Shown here piece after piece: positions 44,382-51,814 of a stretch of DNA of 64,000 nt. Each line of letters starts with the position of its first letter. The first letter of the stretch is position 1. Source of the stretch: JALYNX01 sp963749415 (GTDB lineage Bacteria; Actinomycetota; Acidimicrobiia; Spongiisociales; ZC4RG35); assembly GCA_963749415.1 (NCBI GenBank), contig CAVVMG010000001.1, positions 1,178,001 through 1,242,000 on the forward strand. The letters are read 5' to 3'. The notes under the pieces are model-generated. The model was not told the DNA's origin and did not search any database. It worked only from the letters and a program-made list of their open reading frames with translations. Position numbers and translations under genes: made by a program.

Positions 44382-45110
44382 TCAGGCGGTGAGGATGCAG
44401 CGCATCTTCTCCAGCGTGCTGGAGAGAATTCGGGATACGTTCATCTGCGACATCCCAACCACCTCAGCGATCTCCCGCTGGTTCATCTCGCAATAGAAGC
44501 GCAGATAGAGGATTTGTCGCTCCCGGGGCGAGCGATCTGCAAGCACAGGCGCAAGGGCATCGATCTCGTGGAACAGGTCGACCTCGTCGTCATAAGTGCC
44601 GAGACGGTCGATCGGTCCCAGCCCGTCATCGACGCCGTCCAGACTCTCGGCCCGAAATGCCGAGCCCAGCGAGGCCGCCTCCGACACGTCTTCAGGCGTG
44701 CATCCGATGCGCTCGCCGATCTCCTCGACGGTCGGTGATCGGCCCAGCGTCTGCGCCAGTTCTTCGTTGGCTTGACGGCTGAGGACCCACAGGTCCTTCA
44801 GGCGCCTGGGCACACCGACTCCCCACGCTGCGTCACGGAAGTATCGCTTCAACTCTCCGAGGATGGTGGGCACGGCAAAGCTCGTGAAACGTTTTCCCAT
44901 TTCGGGGTCGAATCGATCGATGGCATGCAGCAAGGCCAGCAGGGCAACCTGGTTCAGGTCGTCGAAGTCCTGTCCTCGATTGGCATACCGCCGTGCGAGG
45001 CTGTGGGCCAGAGGTAGGTAGAGCTTGACCAGCTCCTCCCTGGCGTCGGGATCGGGGAGCCTGCTGAACAACTCGGTGTTCTCAGTGAACTGTTGGTTCT
45101 CTTGAAACAT
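44382..45110 (-). CDS. SigB/SigF/SigG-family RNA polymerase sigma factor (second)
   Basis: A 242-residue sigma factor. Region 2 is DDLNQVALLALLHAIDRFDPEMGKRFTSFAVPTILGELKRYFRDAAW. Region 3 follows at RRLKDLWVLSRQANEELAQTLGRSPTVEEIG. Region 4 is YCEMNQREIAEVVGMSQMNVSRILSSTLEKMR. The ATG at 45110 has AGGAGG just before it; longer frames lack support. Its upstream region has a SigB-type promoter (GAAT-N16-GGGTAA), which would be autoregulation. It is downstream of and on the same strand as the BON gene. Confidence 0.92.
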   Translation of the reverse strand: MFQENQQFTENTELFSRLPDPDAREELVKLYLPLAHSLARRYANRGQDFDDLNQVALLALLHAIDRFDPEMGKRFTSFAVPTILGELKRYFRDAAWGVGVPRRLKDLWVLSRQANEELAQTLGRSPTVEEIGERIGCTPEDVSEAASLGSAFRAESLDGVDDGLGPIDRLGTYDDEVDLFHEIDALAPVLADRSPRERQILYLRFYCEMNQREIAEVVGMSQMNVSRILSSTLEKMRCILTA

Positions 45111-45142
45111 CGGGGTGCCTCCTGTAACTGTCAGCGACTCCT

Positions 45143-45168
45143 TTACCCGCGCCGGGCCCATTTCATTC
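45143..45168 (-). promoter_or_regulatory. Candidate SigB-type promoter of the second sigma factor
   Basis: On the minus strand GAAT (45168-45165), 16 bases, GGGTAA (45148-45143), fitting the broader GNNT-N14/16-GGGTA form. An overlapping option is GTTT (45188-45185), 14 bases, GGGAAT (45170-45165). Confidence 0.45.
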
Positions 45169-45189
45169 CCGGCGGCCCGAACCGAAACC

Positions 45190-45636
45190 TCACCTGAGGA
45201 CGACCAGGGCATCCTCGATCTGGTCCACACCCTCGATGTTGCTCACCAGCTCACGCAGACGGTCACGGTCGTTTGGACTAGCCACGCGTCCTTCGATCGT
45301 CACCTTCTCCGCGTCGACTTCGACGTGGACGTCATGTGGTTCCGTGGCGTCGATCTTCCACGGCCCAACCGCCTCGCTCCGGATCTTCTGGAGCAGGGTC
45401 TCATCGTCGAACCTTCGCTCGCTGCGCCTGGCAGCCATCGCATCGTGGACGAGCCCGCGGGCTCTACCCCCCTGGAACTTCGCCTGGTTGGCGACTGTGG
45501 ACAGGCCGAGGCGGGCTCTTGCGCCCATCTGGTCCCGAATGCGCGCCCGCCGCGAGCGACCCTGGTCGGGGTCGAAGAGGTAGGCGATCGTGGCCCCGAT
45601 CCCGCCTCCGATCACCAGTGGGATCTTTCTCACCAT
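45190..45636 (-). CDS. BON-domain protein with N-terminal membrane segment
   Basis: A 148-residue protein. The N-terminus RKIPLVIGGGIGATIAYLFDPDQGRSRRARIRDQ resembles YtxH-like membrane-linked stress proteins. The C-terminal BON domain (about 78-148) reads DETLLQKIRSEAV, then HDVHVEVDAEKVTIEGRVASPNDRDRLRELVSNIEGVDQIED. BON domains occur in OsmY-type stress proteins and bind membranes. The ATG at 45636 follows AGGAG and a SigB-type promoter. The longer in-frame start crosses that promoter and is rejected. Confidence 0.85.
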   Translation of the reverse strand: MVRKIPLVIGGGIGATIAYLFDPDQGRSRRARIRDQMGARARLGLSTVANQAKFQGGRARGLVHDAMAARRSERRFDDETLLQKIRSEAVGPWKIDATEPHDVHVEVDAEKVTIEGRVASPNDRDRLRELVSNIEGVDQIEDALVVLR

Positions 45637-45661
45637 TTCTCCTCTCGTCGGACGCGGATAA

Positions 45662-45726
45662 ATACCCCCGGTCCGTCTGTTCAAACGAGCGCCCCCGGCC
45701 GATTCGGCCTTGCAAGCGCCGGGTAC
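45662..45726. promoter_or_regulatory. Divergent SigB/F-type promoters (BON gene and PolX-like gene)
   Basis: On the minus strand GTTT (45686-45683), 15 bases, GGGTAT (45667-45662) serves the BON gene. On the plus strand GATT (45701-45704), 16 bases, GGGTAC (45721-45726) serves the PolX-like gene. The latter -10 lies 8 bases before its GTG start, so that message may be leaderless. Confidence 0.65.
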
Positions 45727-45734
45727 GAAGCACC

Positions 45735-47408
45735 GTGTCACCGCCAGCCGGCAGTTCCGATCCGAGCATCGACCTCTTGCAACCGAGGCAGAGGCTGGCG
45801 CGCGCCCTTTGGGATCTCGCCGATCTGGAAAGAGCCGCCTCATCGCGTCGCTCGTTTCGTGCGCTTGCCTATAGGCGCGCGGTGTGGTCCTTGGACGATC
45901 TGTCCGGGCAACTCACCGAATCACCGGCCGAGATGCGAGCTGTGCCCGGCATCGGGCCCGGCATCGCAGCTCTGATCGACGAATTCAGGTCATCCGGGAG
46001 AATTCGAGCGCTGGATCGGCTACGCGACTCGTATCCGGCGGATTCCGGTCTCTTCCGGCGCCTGCCCCGGATGACACCCACGCTTCTCCGCCGGCTCTCC
46101 GAAGAGGGAATCGAGACCATCGACGATCTCCGAGCAGCGATCCGTGGCGAGAGCCTCGACCTGCAAGGCGTCGGCGACAAGACACTCCTGCTTTGGTCGG
46201 AAAGGCTCGGCGAAGGCGGGGAAGGCACGCCGATCTTCGATTCGGCCCTGTATGCCTCGATGTTGGGGCGCCACATAGCCCGGCATACGAATTCGGATGT
46301 GCAGGTGACGGGCTCGATCCGCCGCTTCGACGAGCTGGTCGATGTCGTGGAGTTGCTCGTTGTTGGAGGAGATGACGTCCCGAACTTTCTGGCGCGATCA
46401 GCCCTGGTCCAGGGAGCGATCGGCGAGGGATCTCGGATCAACCTGCAAACCCTTGGGGGGGATGTGGTGGCACACGTCGCGGGGCCAGAGGAGGCGGGGA
46501 CCGCTCTCGTCGAGACCACCGGGCCCGCAGACCACATACGCGCCTTGCGAACTCTGACCGGGACCATTGATTGGCCAAGGACTGCAACCGAGCACGACTT
46601 CTACCAGGGACTCGGCCTCGAGCTCATTCCGGCGCCGGCGCGCGCCGGAGAGGTTCCGCCGGCAGAAGCGCTTGTCGACGTCCGTGACGTAATCGGGGAT
46701 CTTCATCTGCACAGCAACTGGTCACCGGACGGTCGCCAGTCCCTCGAAGATCTCGTTTCGCAGGCGAGATTCAATGGGTTGCGGTACATCGCGGTCACCG
46801 ACCATGCCATGAATCTGAGGTTCGGCGGCCTGAGAGAGGAAGATCTCCGACGTCAGGCCGATGTGATCCAGGAGTTGCGAGGCTCCAATCCTGACCTCCT
46901 GATATTCCATGGCTCGGAGCTGAATATCGGGCCGGATGGAGCACTGGACTACGAGGACGACCTGTTGCAACTTCTCGACTTCCGCTTGGCCGCGGTTCAC
47001 TCGCACTTCGATCTCGATCAGGCGCAGCAGACCGATCGGATGCTCACCGCCATCCGCAATCCCCTCGTCCACGTCGTCGCGCATCCGACCGGTCGCAGGA
47101 TCGGAAGGCGTCCCCCGCTTCGACTCGACTTTCCCACATTGGTCGAGGCTGCGGTCGATGCCCGCACGGCCCTGGAGGTGAACGGCCACCTGGATCGGCT
47201 CGATCTCGGACATCGGCTCGTTGCCGCGGCCGCAAGTCAGGGTGCTCTGTTTGCGGCTGATAGTGATGCCCATCGGCCGGGGGAGATGGCCAATGTCGGC
47301 AATGCGGTCGCAATCCTGCAAAAGGCGAGAGTCGATCCTTCGCTCATCGTCAACACCTGGCAGCCCGAGCAGATACGTCGGTGGCTCGAATCCAAGACAG
47401 CCGGGTAA
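45735..47408 (+). CDS. PolX-family protein with PHP domain, polymerase site degenerate
   Basis: A 557-residue member of the bacterial DNA polymerase X/PHP family. The N-terminal helix-hairpin-helix region includes MRAVPGIGPGIAALIDEF. The nucleotidyl-transfer motif keeps GSIRR (about 193-197), but the metal-binding aspartates of the usual GDID are replaced (VDVVE). So polymerase activity is unlikely. The PHP phosphoesterase domain from about 320 is intact: DLHLHSNWSPDG, VTDHA, GSELNIG, AVHSH, AHPTGRRIG and ADSDAH. It may act as a 3'-5' exonuclease or AP-type nuclease in stress-linked DNA repair. The start is GTG at 45735, after a SigB-type promoter. Confidence 0.85.
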   Translation: MSPPAGSSDPSIDLLQPRQRLARALWDLADLERAASSRRSFRALAYRRAVWSLDDLSGQLTESPAEMRAVPGIGPGIAALIDEFRSSGRIRALDRLRDSYPADSGLFRRLPRMTPTLLRRLSEEGIETIDDLRAAIRGESLDLQGVGDKTLLLWSERLGEGGEGTPIFDSALYASMLGRHIARHTNSDVQVTGSIRRFDELVDVVELLVVGGDDVPNFLARSALVQGAIGEGSRINLQTLGGDVVAHVAGPEEAGTALVETTGPADHIRALRTLTGTIDWPRTATEHDFYQGLGLELIPAPARAGEVPPAEALVDVRDVIGDLHLHSNWSPDGRQSLEDLVSQARFNGLRYIAVTDHAMNLRFGGLREEDLRRQADVIQELRGSNPDLLIFHGSELNIGPDGALDYEDDLLQLLDFRLAAVHSHFDLDQAQQTDRMLTAIRNPLVHVVAHPTGRRIGRRPPLRLDFPTLVEAAVDARTALEVNGHLDRLDLGHRLVAAAASQGALFAADSDAHRPGEMANVGNAVAILQKARVDPSLIVNTWQPEQIRRWLESKTAG

Positions 47409-47465
47409 TGAAAAGGTGTCAAGGTTCGCAAACCGCCCCTTCCTAAACTCAACGATCGGACCCCC

Positions 47466-48395
47466 ATGGTCGACTCGACACCCGGATTTCGACACGAGGC
47501 CCTTCTCTATCGAGGCGAGGAGGCTTTCGTCGACGTCGTGTTGCCCTATCTGGAGACGGGTCTCGAAAATGGGGAGCCGGTGTTGGTGGTGACCTCGTCG
47601 ACAAGGACTGAGTCCCTTCGGCGGGCGCTCGGCTCCCGCGCTCGGGCGGTCGATTTCGAAGACATGTGCCGGGTTGGCGCCAACCCGGCGCGAATCCTCC
47701 CGCTGTGGCGGAGGTTCCTCGACGAGCATAAGGGTCGACTGTCAGGGATCCGCGGGGTTGGTGAGCCGATCACGCCCACTCGGTCTCCTGCAGAGCTGGT
47801 CGAGTGCCAAATTCACGAAGCGCTGCTCAATGTCGCCTTCGCCGGGGATCCAGGGTTTCTCCTCGCCTGCCCCTACGACACCACGGCGTTGTCGCCCGAT
47901 GTCATCGCAGAGGCAGGCCGCAGCCATCCACACCTCACGCGAGATGGCGCCACCGCAGCCAGCCCTGACTACGCCCCCGGAGTGAGCGCCTTCCGCACCC
48001 CGCTTCCATCTCCACCTGCCGGTGCAGCCACGATGTCGTTCGGAGCCGGTGACCACCGTGCAGTGCGCAGATGGCTGTCGAGACGGCTGTCGGAACAGGG
48101 AATGGCGACGACCCGCGGCGACGAGATGGTGCTCGCGGCACACGAAGTAGTCGTCAACAGCGTGATGCATGGAGCGGGAAATGGGCTGGTTCGACTCTGG
48201 CGGGAAGAGGACACCATGATTTGCGACGTCGAGGATCTCGGCTGGGTCGCAGATGCGATGATCGGACGCAGGGAGCCCCCGGTGACGGCCACCAATGGGC
48301 GAGGGCTCTGGCTTGCCAACCATCTCTGCGACCTGGTGCAGATCCGGTCCCAGCGCAGCGGAACTGTGGTTCGGCTTCACAAGTCCCTGGCCTGA
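47466..48395 (+). CDS. MEDS-domain sensor with C-terminal RsbW-like ATPase domain
   Basis: A 309-residue two-domain protein. The N-terminal MEDS domain (about 1-165) includes GFRHEALLYRGEEAFVDVVLPYLETGLENGEPVLVV. The C-terminal half (about 190-309) is a HATPase with an intact N-box (AAHEVVVNSVMHGAG) and G-box (NGRGLWLANHLCDLVQI). This combination is called an RsbA-type anti-sigma regulator. It senses an unknown signal and would control a sigma factor through kinase activity. A likely hairpin (48425-48443) follows it. Confidence 0.88.
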   Translation: MVDSTPGFRHEALLYRGEEAFVDVVLPYLETGLENGEPVLVVTSSTRTESLRRALGSRARAVDFEDMCRVGANPARILPLWRRFLDEHKGRLSGIRGVGEPITPTRSPAELVECQIHEALLNVAFAGDPGFLLACPYDTTALSPDVIAEAGRSHPHLTRDGATAASPDYAPGVSAFRTPLPSPPAGAATMSFGAGDHRAVRRWLSRRLSEQGMATTRGDEMVLAAHEVVVNSVMHGAGNGLVRLWREEDTMICDVEDLGWVADAMIGRREPPVTATNGRGLWLANHLCDLVQIRSQRSGTVVRLHKSLA

Positions 48396-48450
48396 CCGAA
48401 CGAAGACATCTGTCCCGCGACCCAACCTCCCGAAGTCGGAGGTCACAGAT

Positions 48451-48476
48451 GTTTTCCAGATGCCCCTGATGGGTAT
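48451..48476 (+). promoter_or_regulatory. SigB/F-type promoter of the second F420-type oxidoreductase
   Basis: GTTT (48451-48454), 16 bases, GGGTAT (48471-48476). The -10 ends 9 bases before the ATG at 48486 and no ribosome-binding site intervenes, so the message is probably leaderless. Confidence 0.75.
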
Positions 48477-48485
48477 CCAGCGGTC

Positions 48486-49436
48486 ATGGAGCCGAAATAC
48501 GGCCTGACACTCTCCAGCGAAGAGCATCCGCCCACTCGCTTGGTTGAACTTGCGGTGGCTGCAGAGGAGGCCGGATTCGACTTCGTGTCGATCTCCGATC
48601 ACTTCCACCCGTGGCTCACCACCCAGGGCCACAGCGCGTTCGTGTGGTCGGTCCTCGGTGCCATCGCCCAGGCGACTTCGACGATCGAGGTCGGAGTAGG
48701 GGTGAGCTGCCCGATCGTCAGAGTTCACCCCGTCGTTCATGCCCAGGCGGTGGCGACTACCGCAATTCTCCTCGAGGGGCGCATGACGTGGGGCGTCGGC
48801 TCCGGGGAAGCGCTGAACGAGCATGTGACAGGTTCCCCGTGGCCGACTGCAGACGTTCGATTGGAGATGCTCGAAGAGGCGGTCCACGTGATCCGCCGTC
48901 TCTGGTCCGAGGAGAGCGTGACCCACAGGGGCCGGCACTTTGTCGTCGAGGATGCTCGGATCTTCGATGGGCCGGAGACTCCGCCGCCGATCGTCGTCTC
49001 CGCGTTCGGTCCGGAGGCGGCCGGGGTCGCGGCACGGATCGGCGATGGATTGTGGACGACGGGAATCCCTGAAATTGCCGACGAATATCACGCGGCAGGG
49101 GGAGAGGGGTCGGTGTGGACCCAACTCTCGCTCTGTTGGGATGAGAGTCGCGAGACCGCGGTCGACCGTGCCCACCGGATCTGGGCCAATACCGCTCTCC
49201 CCGGGCAACTCGCACAAGACCTGCGCACCGTGACCGACTTCGAAGACGCGGTCACCCTGGTCACTCCTTCGATGATCGAAGATCAACTGCCTTGCGGCCC
49301 GGACACCGAGCCGATCATTTCCGGGATCAAGGAGGCGGTTGCCGGTGGCGCCGACTACATCTATCTCCATCAAATCGGGAACCCGCTTCAGGGGTTCCTC
49401 GATGTGTGGCGTAATGAGATCGAGCCTGCTCTCTGA
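48486..49436 (+). CDS. F420-dependent LLM-class oxidoreductase (TIGR03557-like)
   Basis: A 316-residue luciferase-like enzyme. Its sequence follows the TIGR03557 pattern closely: FDFVSISDHFHPW, GHSAFVWSVLGAIAQAT, GVGVSCPIVRVHP, GRMTWGVGSGEALNEHVTG, RLEMLEEAVHVIRRLW and VVSAFGPEAAG. These enzymes use coenzyme F420, like F420-dependent glucose-6-phosphate dehydrogenase. Exact substrate unknown. Under a SigB/F-type promoter, it may supply reducing power in stress. It shares a base with the next HATPase gene (TGATG). Confidence 0.92.
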   Translation: MEPKYGLTLSSEEHPPTRLVELAVAAEEAGFDFVSISDHFHPWLTTQGHSAFVWSVLGAIAQATSTIEVGVGVSCPIVRVHPVVHAQAVATTAILLEGRMTWGVGSGEALNEHVTGSPWPTADVRLEMLEEAVHVIRRLWSEESVTHRGRHFVVEDARIFDGPETPPPIVVSAFGPEAAGVAARIGDGLWTTGIPEIADEYHAAGGEGSVWTQLSLCWDESRETAVDRAHRIWANTALPGQLAQDLRTVTDFEDAVTLVTPSMIEDQLPCGPDTEPIISGIKEAVAGGADYIYLHQIGNPLQGFLDVWRNEIEPAL

Positions 49437-49867
49437 TGTCTGGGAGGGGCGCACCGCTGATGGCGAGAGCCGACGCCACGCATCGCGGCAGTAGCGCGAT
49501 CTCGGAGCGGGATTTTCCCCCGGAGCCTTCCTCGGCTCCTGCCGCCAGGCACTTCGTCATCGAGGCGTCCCGTATCGAGGACGCCGAGACCCTGTTTCGA
49601 CTGTCGGCGCTGACCTCGGAGCTGGTGAGCAATGCGATCCTTCACGCCGGGACTGCGTTCCGGGTCAGTGTTTCGCCTCGGGGAAGGGGAATCCGCGTTT
49701 CGGTCACTGACGGGAGCACCTTTCCACCCGTACCACAGTCCCTTGGGCCTGAGCACCCGACGGGGCGCGGGTTGCGCATCGTCGAGGCCCTTGCGGACCA
49801 ATGGGGGTTCTCACCGGATACAGGGGGAAAGTCAGTTTGGTTCGAGTTGAGGCGGCCTGTCGCCTGA
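49436..49867 (+). CDS. RsbW-like serine kinase / anti-sigma factor (ATP site intact)
   Basis: A 143-residue HATPase. The N-box ALTSELVSNAILHAGT and G-box GRGLRIVEALADQWG are both intact. So it should bind ATP and may phosphorylate a STAS antagonist. It is coupled to the F420-type oxidoreductase gene by one shared base (TGATG), so the SigB/F-type promoter may serve both. The first ~40 residues are Ser/Ala/Pro-rich and variable. Confidence 0.88.
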   Translation: MSGRGAPLMARADATHRGSSAISERDFPPEPSSAPAARHFVIEASRIEDAETLFRLSALTSELVSNAILHAGTAFRVSVSPRGRGIRVSVTDGSTFPPVPQSLGPEHPTGRGLRIVEALADQWGFSPDTGGKSVWFELRRPVA

Positions 49868-49961
49868 CCTAGCGCCGCGGTGCCATTACCATCCTGCGCG
49901 GCCCCAGACTCCGGCCCGTGCACACACCGACCCGGTCCCGTCGGCAGCTGTCGTCAAGGGA

Positions 49962-50363
49962 ATGACGCTGAATTATGAGTCGGTCGTGTCCGAAACCATG
50001 CTCGATCTGGAGTCGCTAGTGATCGTTGGCGGTCTACGCATCGCCATTGCGGGCGATCCTCCGGCCAAGGTGACCCTCTCCGGCGAGCTCGACCTCGCCT
50101 CGGTGGAGCGCCTGCGAGAAGCCGTCTCCGGCATCGACCTTCTCTCCGGCCAGCTCACCATTGACATGAGCGGGGTGGTGTTCATCGATCTCGCGGGGCT
50201 ACAGGCGGTCGCCGAGGTCGTAGCCCGTATTCGGTCCACCGGCGGGGTGGTGGATCTCATCGTCTCCGATTCCGTGGCGTGGCTGCTCTCACGGCTCGAC
50301 GCCGCGGGGTGCCCGATTTCTCTCGCCGGCAACGGCAATCAGCCGACGCCCTCGCCCCAGTAG
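49962..50363 (+). CDS. STAS-domain protein lacking the phosphorylatable serine
   Basis: A 133-residue STAS protein of the anti-anti-sigma type. VTLSGELDLASVERLREAV and LTIDMSGVVFIDLAGLQAV form the fold, but the motif usually read as D-S-S/T-G-L is IDLAGL. The serine that RsbW-type kinases phosphorylate is missing. It could act as a constitutive antagonist or a decoy. The N-terminal 35 residues are unusual. It is followed 26 bases later by the GAF-ANTAR gene. Confidence 0.82.
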   Translation: MTLNYESVVSETMLDLESLVIVGGLRIAIAGDPPAKVTLSGELDLASVERLREAVSGIDLLSGQLTIDMSGVVFIDLAGLQAVAEVVARIRSTGGVVDLIVSDSVAWLLSRLDAAGCPISLAGNGNQPTPSPQ

Positions 50364-50389
50364 ATTCCGGGGACCTCAGGGGGTGGCTA

Positions 50390-51106
50390 TTGGAGTCTCG
50401 TGAACAAAGTCTGGTCCGGGCTTTCGTCGAGTTGTCCGACATGCTGGTCGGAGACTTCGACGTCTCAGATCTGCTCTACACACTGGTCGAGCACTGTCTC
50501 CAACTGTTCGACGTCGAGGCCGTCGGCCTCCTTCTCGTCGACGATGCGGGCGAACTGGAGGCAGTAGCCCATTCTGCCCCCGAGGTTCGCTTCATCGAGT
50601 TGTTGGAGGCGAACCGGGGAGAAGGGCCGTGTTTCGACGCTTTCAAGTCGGGCGAGCAGGTGATCAGCGCCGACCTCGAGGGTGACATCGATCGGTGGCC
50701 GGTGGTCGCACCGGAGTGCCTGCGCGTCGGATATCGGGCCGCCCACGGAGTTCCCTTGCAGATCAGAGAGCAACGAATCGGCGCCATGAATCTCTTCAAG
50801 ACCGATCCTGGACTGCTCCCCGAGGAAGATCATGACACGTTGCGGGCTCTGGCCGAGATCGCAACGATCTCGGTCCTGCACGATCGGGAGCTCAACGACG
50901 CCCGCCGGGTCGCCGATCAGCTCCAAATGGCTCTCAGCACCCGGGTGGTCATCGAACAAGCCAAGGGAATGGTTGCCGCAGGCGGGGCGCTCGACATGGA
51001 CGAATCATTCCGCAGGCTGCGCCGATATGCCCGAAATCACGGTTACCGCCTGGACGAGGTCGCCCGCCGCGTGGTGGCCGGGGAGTTGAGCGCCGAAGCG
51101 CTATGA
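50390..51106 (+). CDS. GAF-ANTAR RNA-binding transcription antitermination regulator
   Basis: A 238-residue protein. TTG at 50390, after AGGGGGTGG, gives the conserved start ESREQSLVRAFVELSDMLVGDFD. The GAF domain spans about 30-150 (CLQLFDVEAVGLLLVDDAGEL ... VPLQIREQRIGAMNLF). The C-terminal ANTAR domain (about 175-235: ALSTRVVIEQAKGMVAAGGALDMDESFRRLRRYARNHGYRLDEVARRVV) binds paired-hexaloop RNA and prevents termination. It senses an unknown small molecule or redox state. A long palindromic terminator follows. Confidence 0.9.
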   Translation: MESREQSLVRAFVELSDMLVGDFDVSDLLYTLVEHCLQLFDVEAVGLLLVDDAGELEAVAHSAPEVRFIELLEANRGEGPCFDAFKSGEQVISADLEGDIDRWPVVAPECLRVGYRAAHGVPLQIREQRIGAMNLFKTDPGLLPEEDHDTLRALAEIATISVLHDRELNDARRVADQLQMALSTRVVIEQAKGMVAAGGALDMDESFRRLRRYARNHGYRLDEVARRVVAGELSAEAL

Positions 51107-51115
51107 ACCCATAGC

Positions 51116-51145
51116 GAAGAGGGCAGGGAATTCCCTGCCCTCTTC
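51116..51145. terminator. Perfect 30-base palindromic terminator
   Basis: GAAGAGGGCAGGG-AATT-CCCTGCCCTCTTC is perfectly symmetric and lies between the convergent GAF-ANTAR and lipoprotein genes, 10 and 18 bases from their stops. The stem is 13 bases with a 4-base loop. It probably ends transcription from both sides. Confidence 0.8.
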
Positions 51146-51162
51146 ACATGACCGGCTGAGAC

Positions 51163-51354
51163 TCATCCTCCACTCGATGAGGTCGTGCCTGCTGCTGATG
51201 TCGTGGTCTCTGCCGGCACCGTCGTCGACGGGAGATCGGTGCCGAGTGTCGTCGAAGTCCCATCGTTGTCGTCGGTGCATGCCGACAACGAGAGGCCGAG
51301 GGCCAACGCTGCGATGCTCGCTGCGAGCTTGCGCCTGTTGCTGACCTGGCTCAT
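51163..51354 (-). CDS. Small secreted lipoprotein
   Basis: A 63-residue lipoprotein. The signal peptide AASIAALALGLSLSACTDD has a clear lipobox (LSAC) at 22-25. The mature part is a Thr/Ser/Gly-rich tail without a fold. It overlaps csbD-like gene by 4 bases and shares its transcript. A role in the cell envelope under stress is plausible. Confidence 0.75.
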   Translation of the reverse strand: MSQVSNRRKLAASIAALALGLSLSACTDDNDGTSTTLGTDLPSTTVPAETTTSAAGTTSSSGG

Positions 51355-51635
51355 GCCGCCATCTTTCGGATCGCGTCACGGACCACTTCGCCGGCTTCTC
51401 CGGTCTTGCGCTTGATCGTTCCGATCAGCTCCTCGAGATTCCCCCTGCCTTGGTCCAACTCGTCGTCGGTCAAGTCCCCCCATTTGGACTTCAAAGAGCC
51501 TTTGAACTCCTGCCAAGCGCCCTCGTCTTGCATCCTCTGGCTCCAGTCGGACATCGCCCGATCGAGATCCGTGGGGCTCTGGTCGTACTGGTCGGGGTCG
51601 GCGTATTGCCGACCCAGGTCATTGGTATCTGTCAT
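51351..51635 (-). CDS. CsbD-family stress protein
   Basis: A 94-residue protein. The C-terminal half matches CsbD: AWQEFKGSLKSKWGDLTDDELDQGRGNLEELIGTIKRKTGEAGE. In Bacillus the csbD gene is SigB-controlled. Here a SigB-like promoter (GTTT-N16-GGGAAC) lies upstream. The N-terminal 45 residues are polar and lineage-specific. Start is the ATG at 51635 with AAGGAGG upstream. Confidence 0.9.
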   Translation of the reverse strand: MTDTNDLGRQYADPDQYDQSPTDLDRAMSDWSQRMQDEGAWQEFKGSLKSKWGDLTDDELDQGRGNLEELIGTIKRKTGEAGEVVRDAIRKMAA

Positions 51636-51687
51636 CAGATGCCTCCTTCGGAGATGTTCTGCCACCGTTGTCAGCGGCGTAAGGAGC

Positions 51688-51713
51688 GTTCCCGCTTCGG
51701 CGGAGGCCGAAAC
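51688..51713 (-). promoter_or_regulatory. SigB-like promoter of the csbD-type gene
   Basis: On the minus strand GTTT (51713-51710), 16 bases, GGGAAC (51693-51688). The -35 is exact and the -10 deviates at two positions. Confidence 0.5.
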
Positions 51714-51729
51714 GCCCGAATCCGCCTGC

Positions 51730-51758
51730 GATCTCGGGCGGATCAACCGCCCGAGATC
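51730..51758. repeat. 12-base-arm inverted repeat in a divergent intergenic region
   Basis: GATCTCGGGCGG (51730-51741) and CCGCCCGAGATC (51747-51758) are perfect arms around a 5-base loop. It lies upstream of both the csbD-type gene and the STAS gene, so it is not an end-of-gene terminator for either. It could be an operator or a structured leader. Confidence 0.7.
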
Positions 51759-51814
51759 GATGGCGACAGCCGCCGCTACTATCTGCGCCCCTCTAGGGAT
51801 CGGCTCAGGGCTAC

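Noticed and set aside
46722..47729. Minus-strand frame opposite the PolX-like gene
   Set aside because: It is fully antisense to a recognised PHP domain and crosses the next gene boundary.
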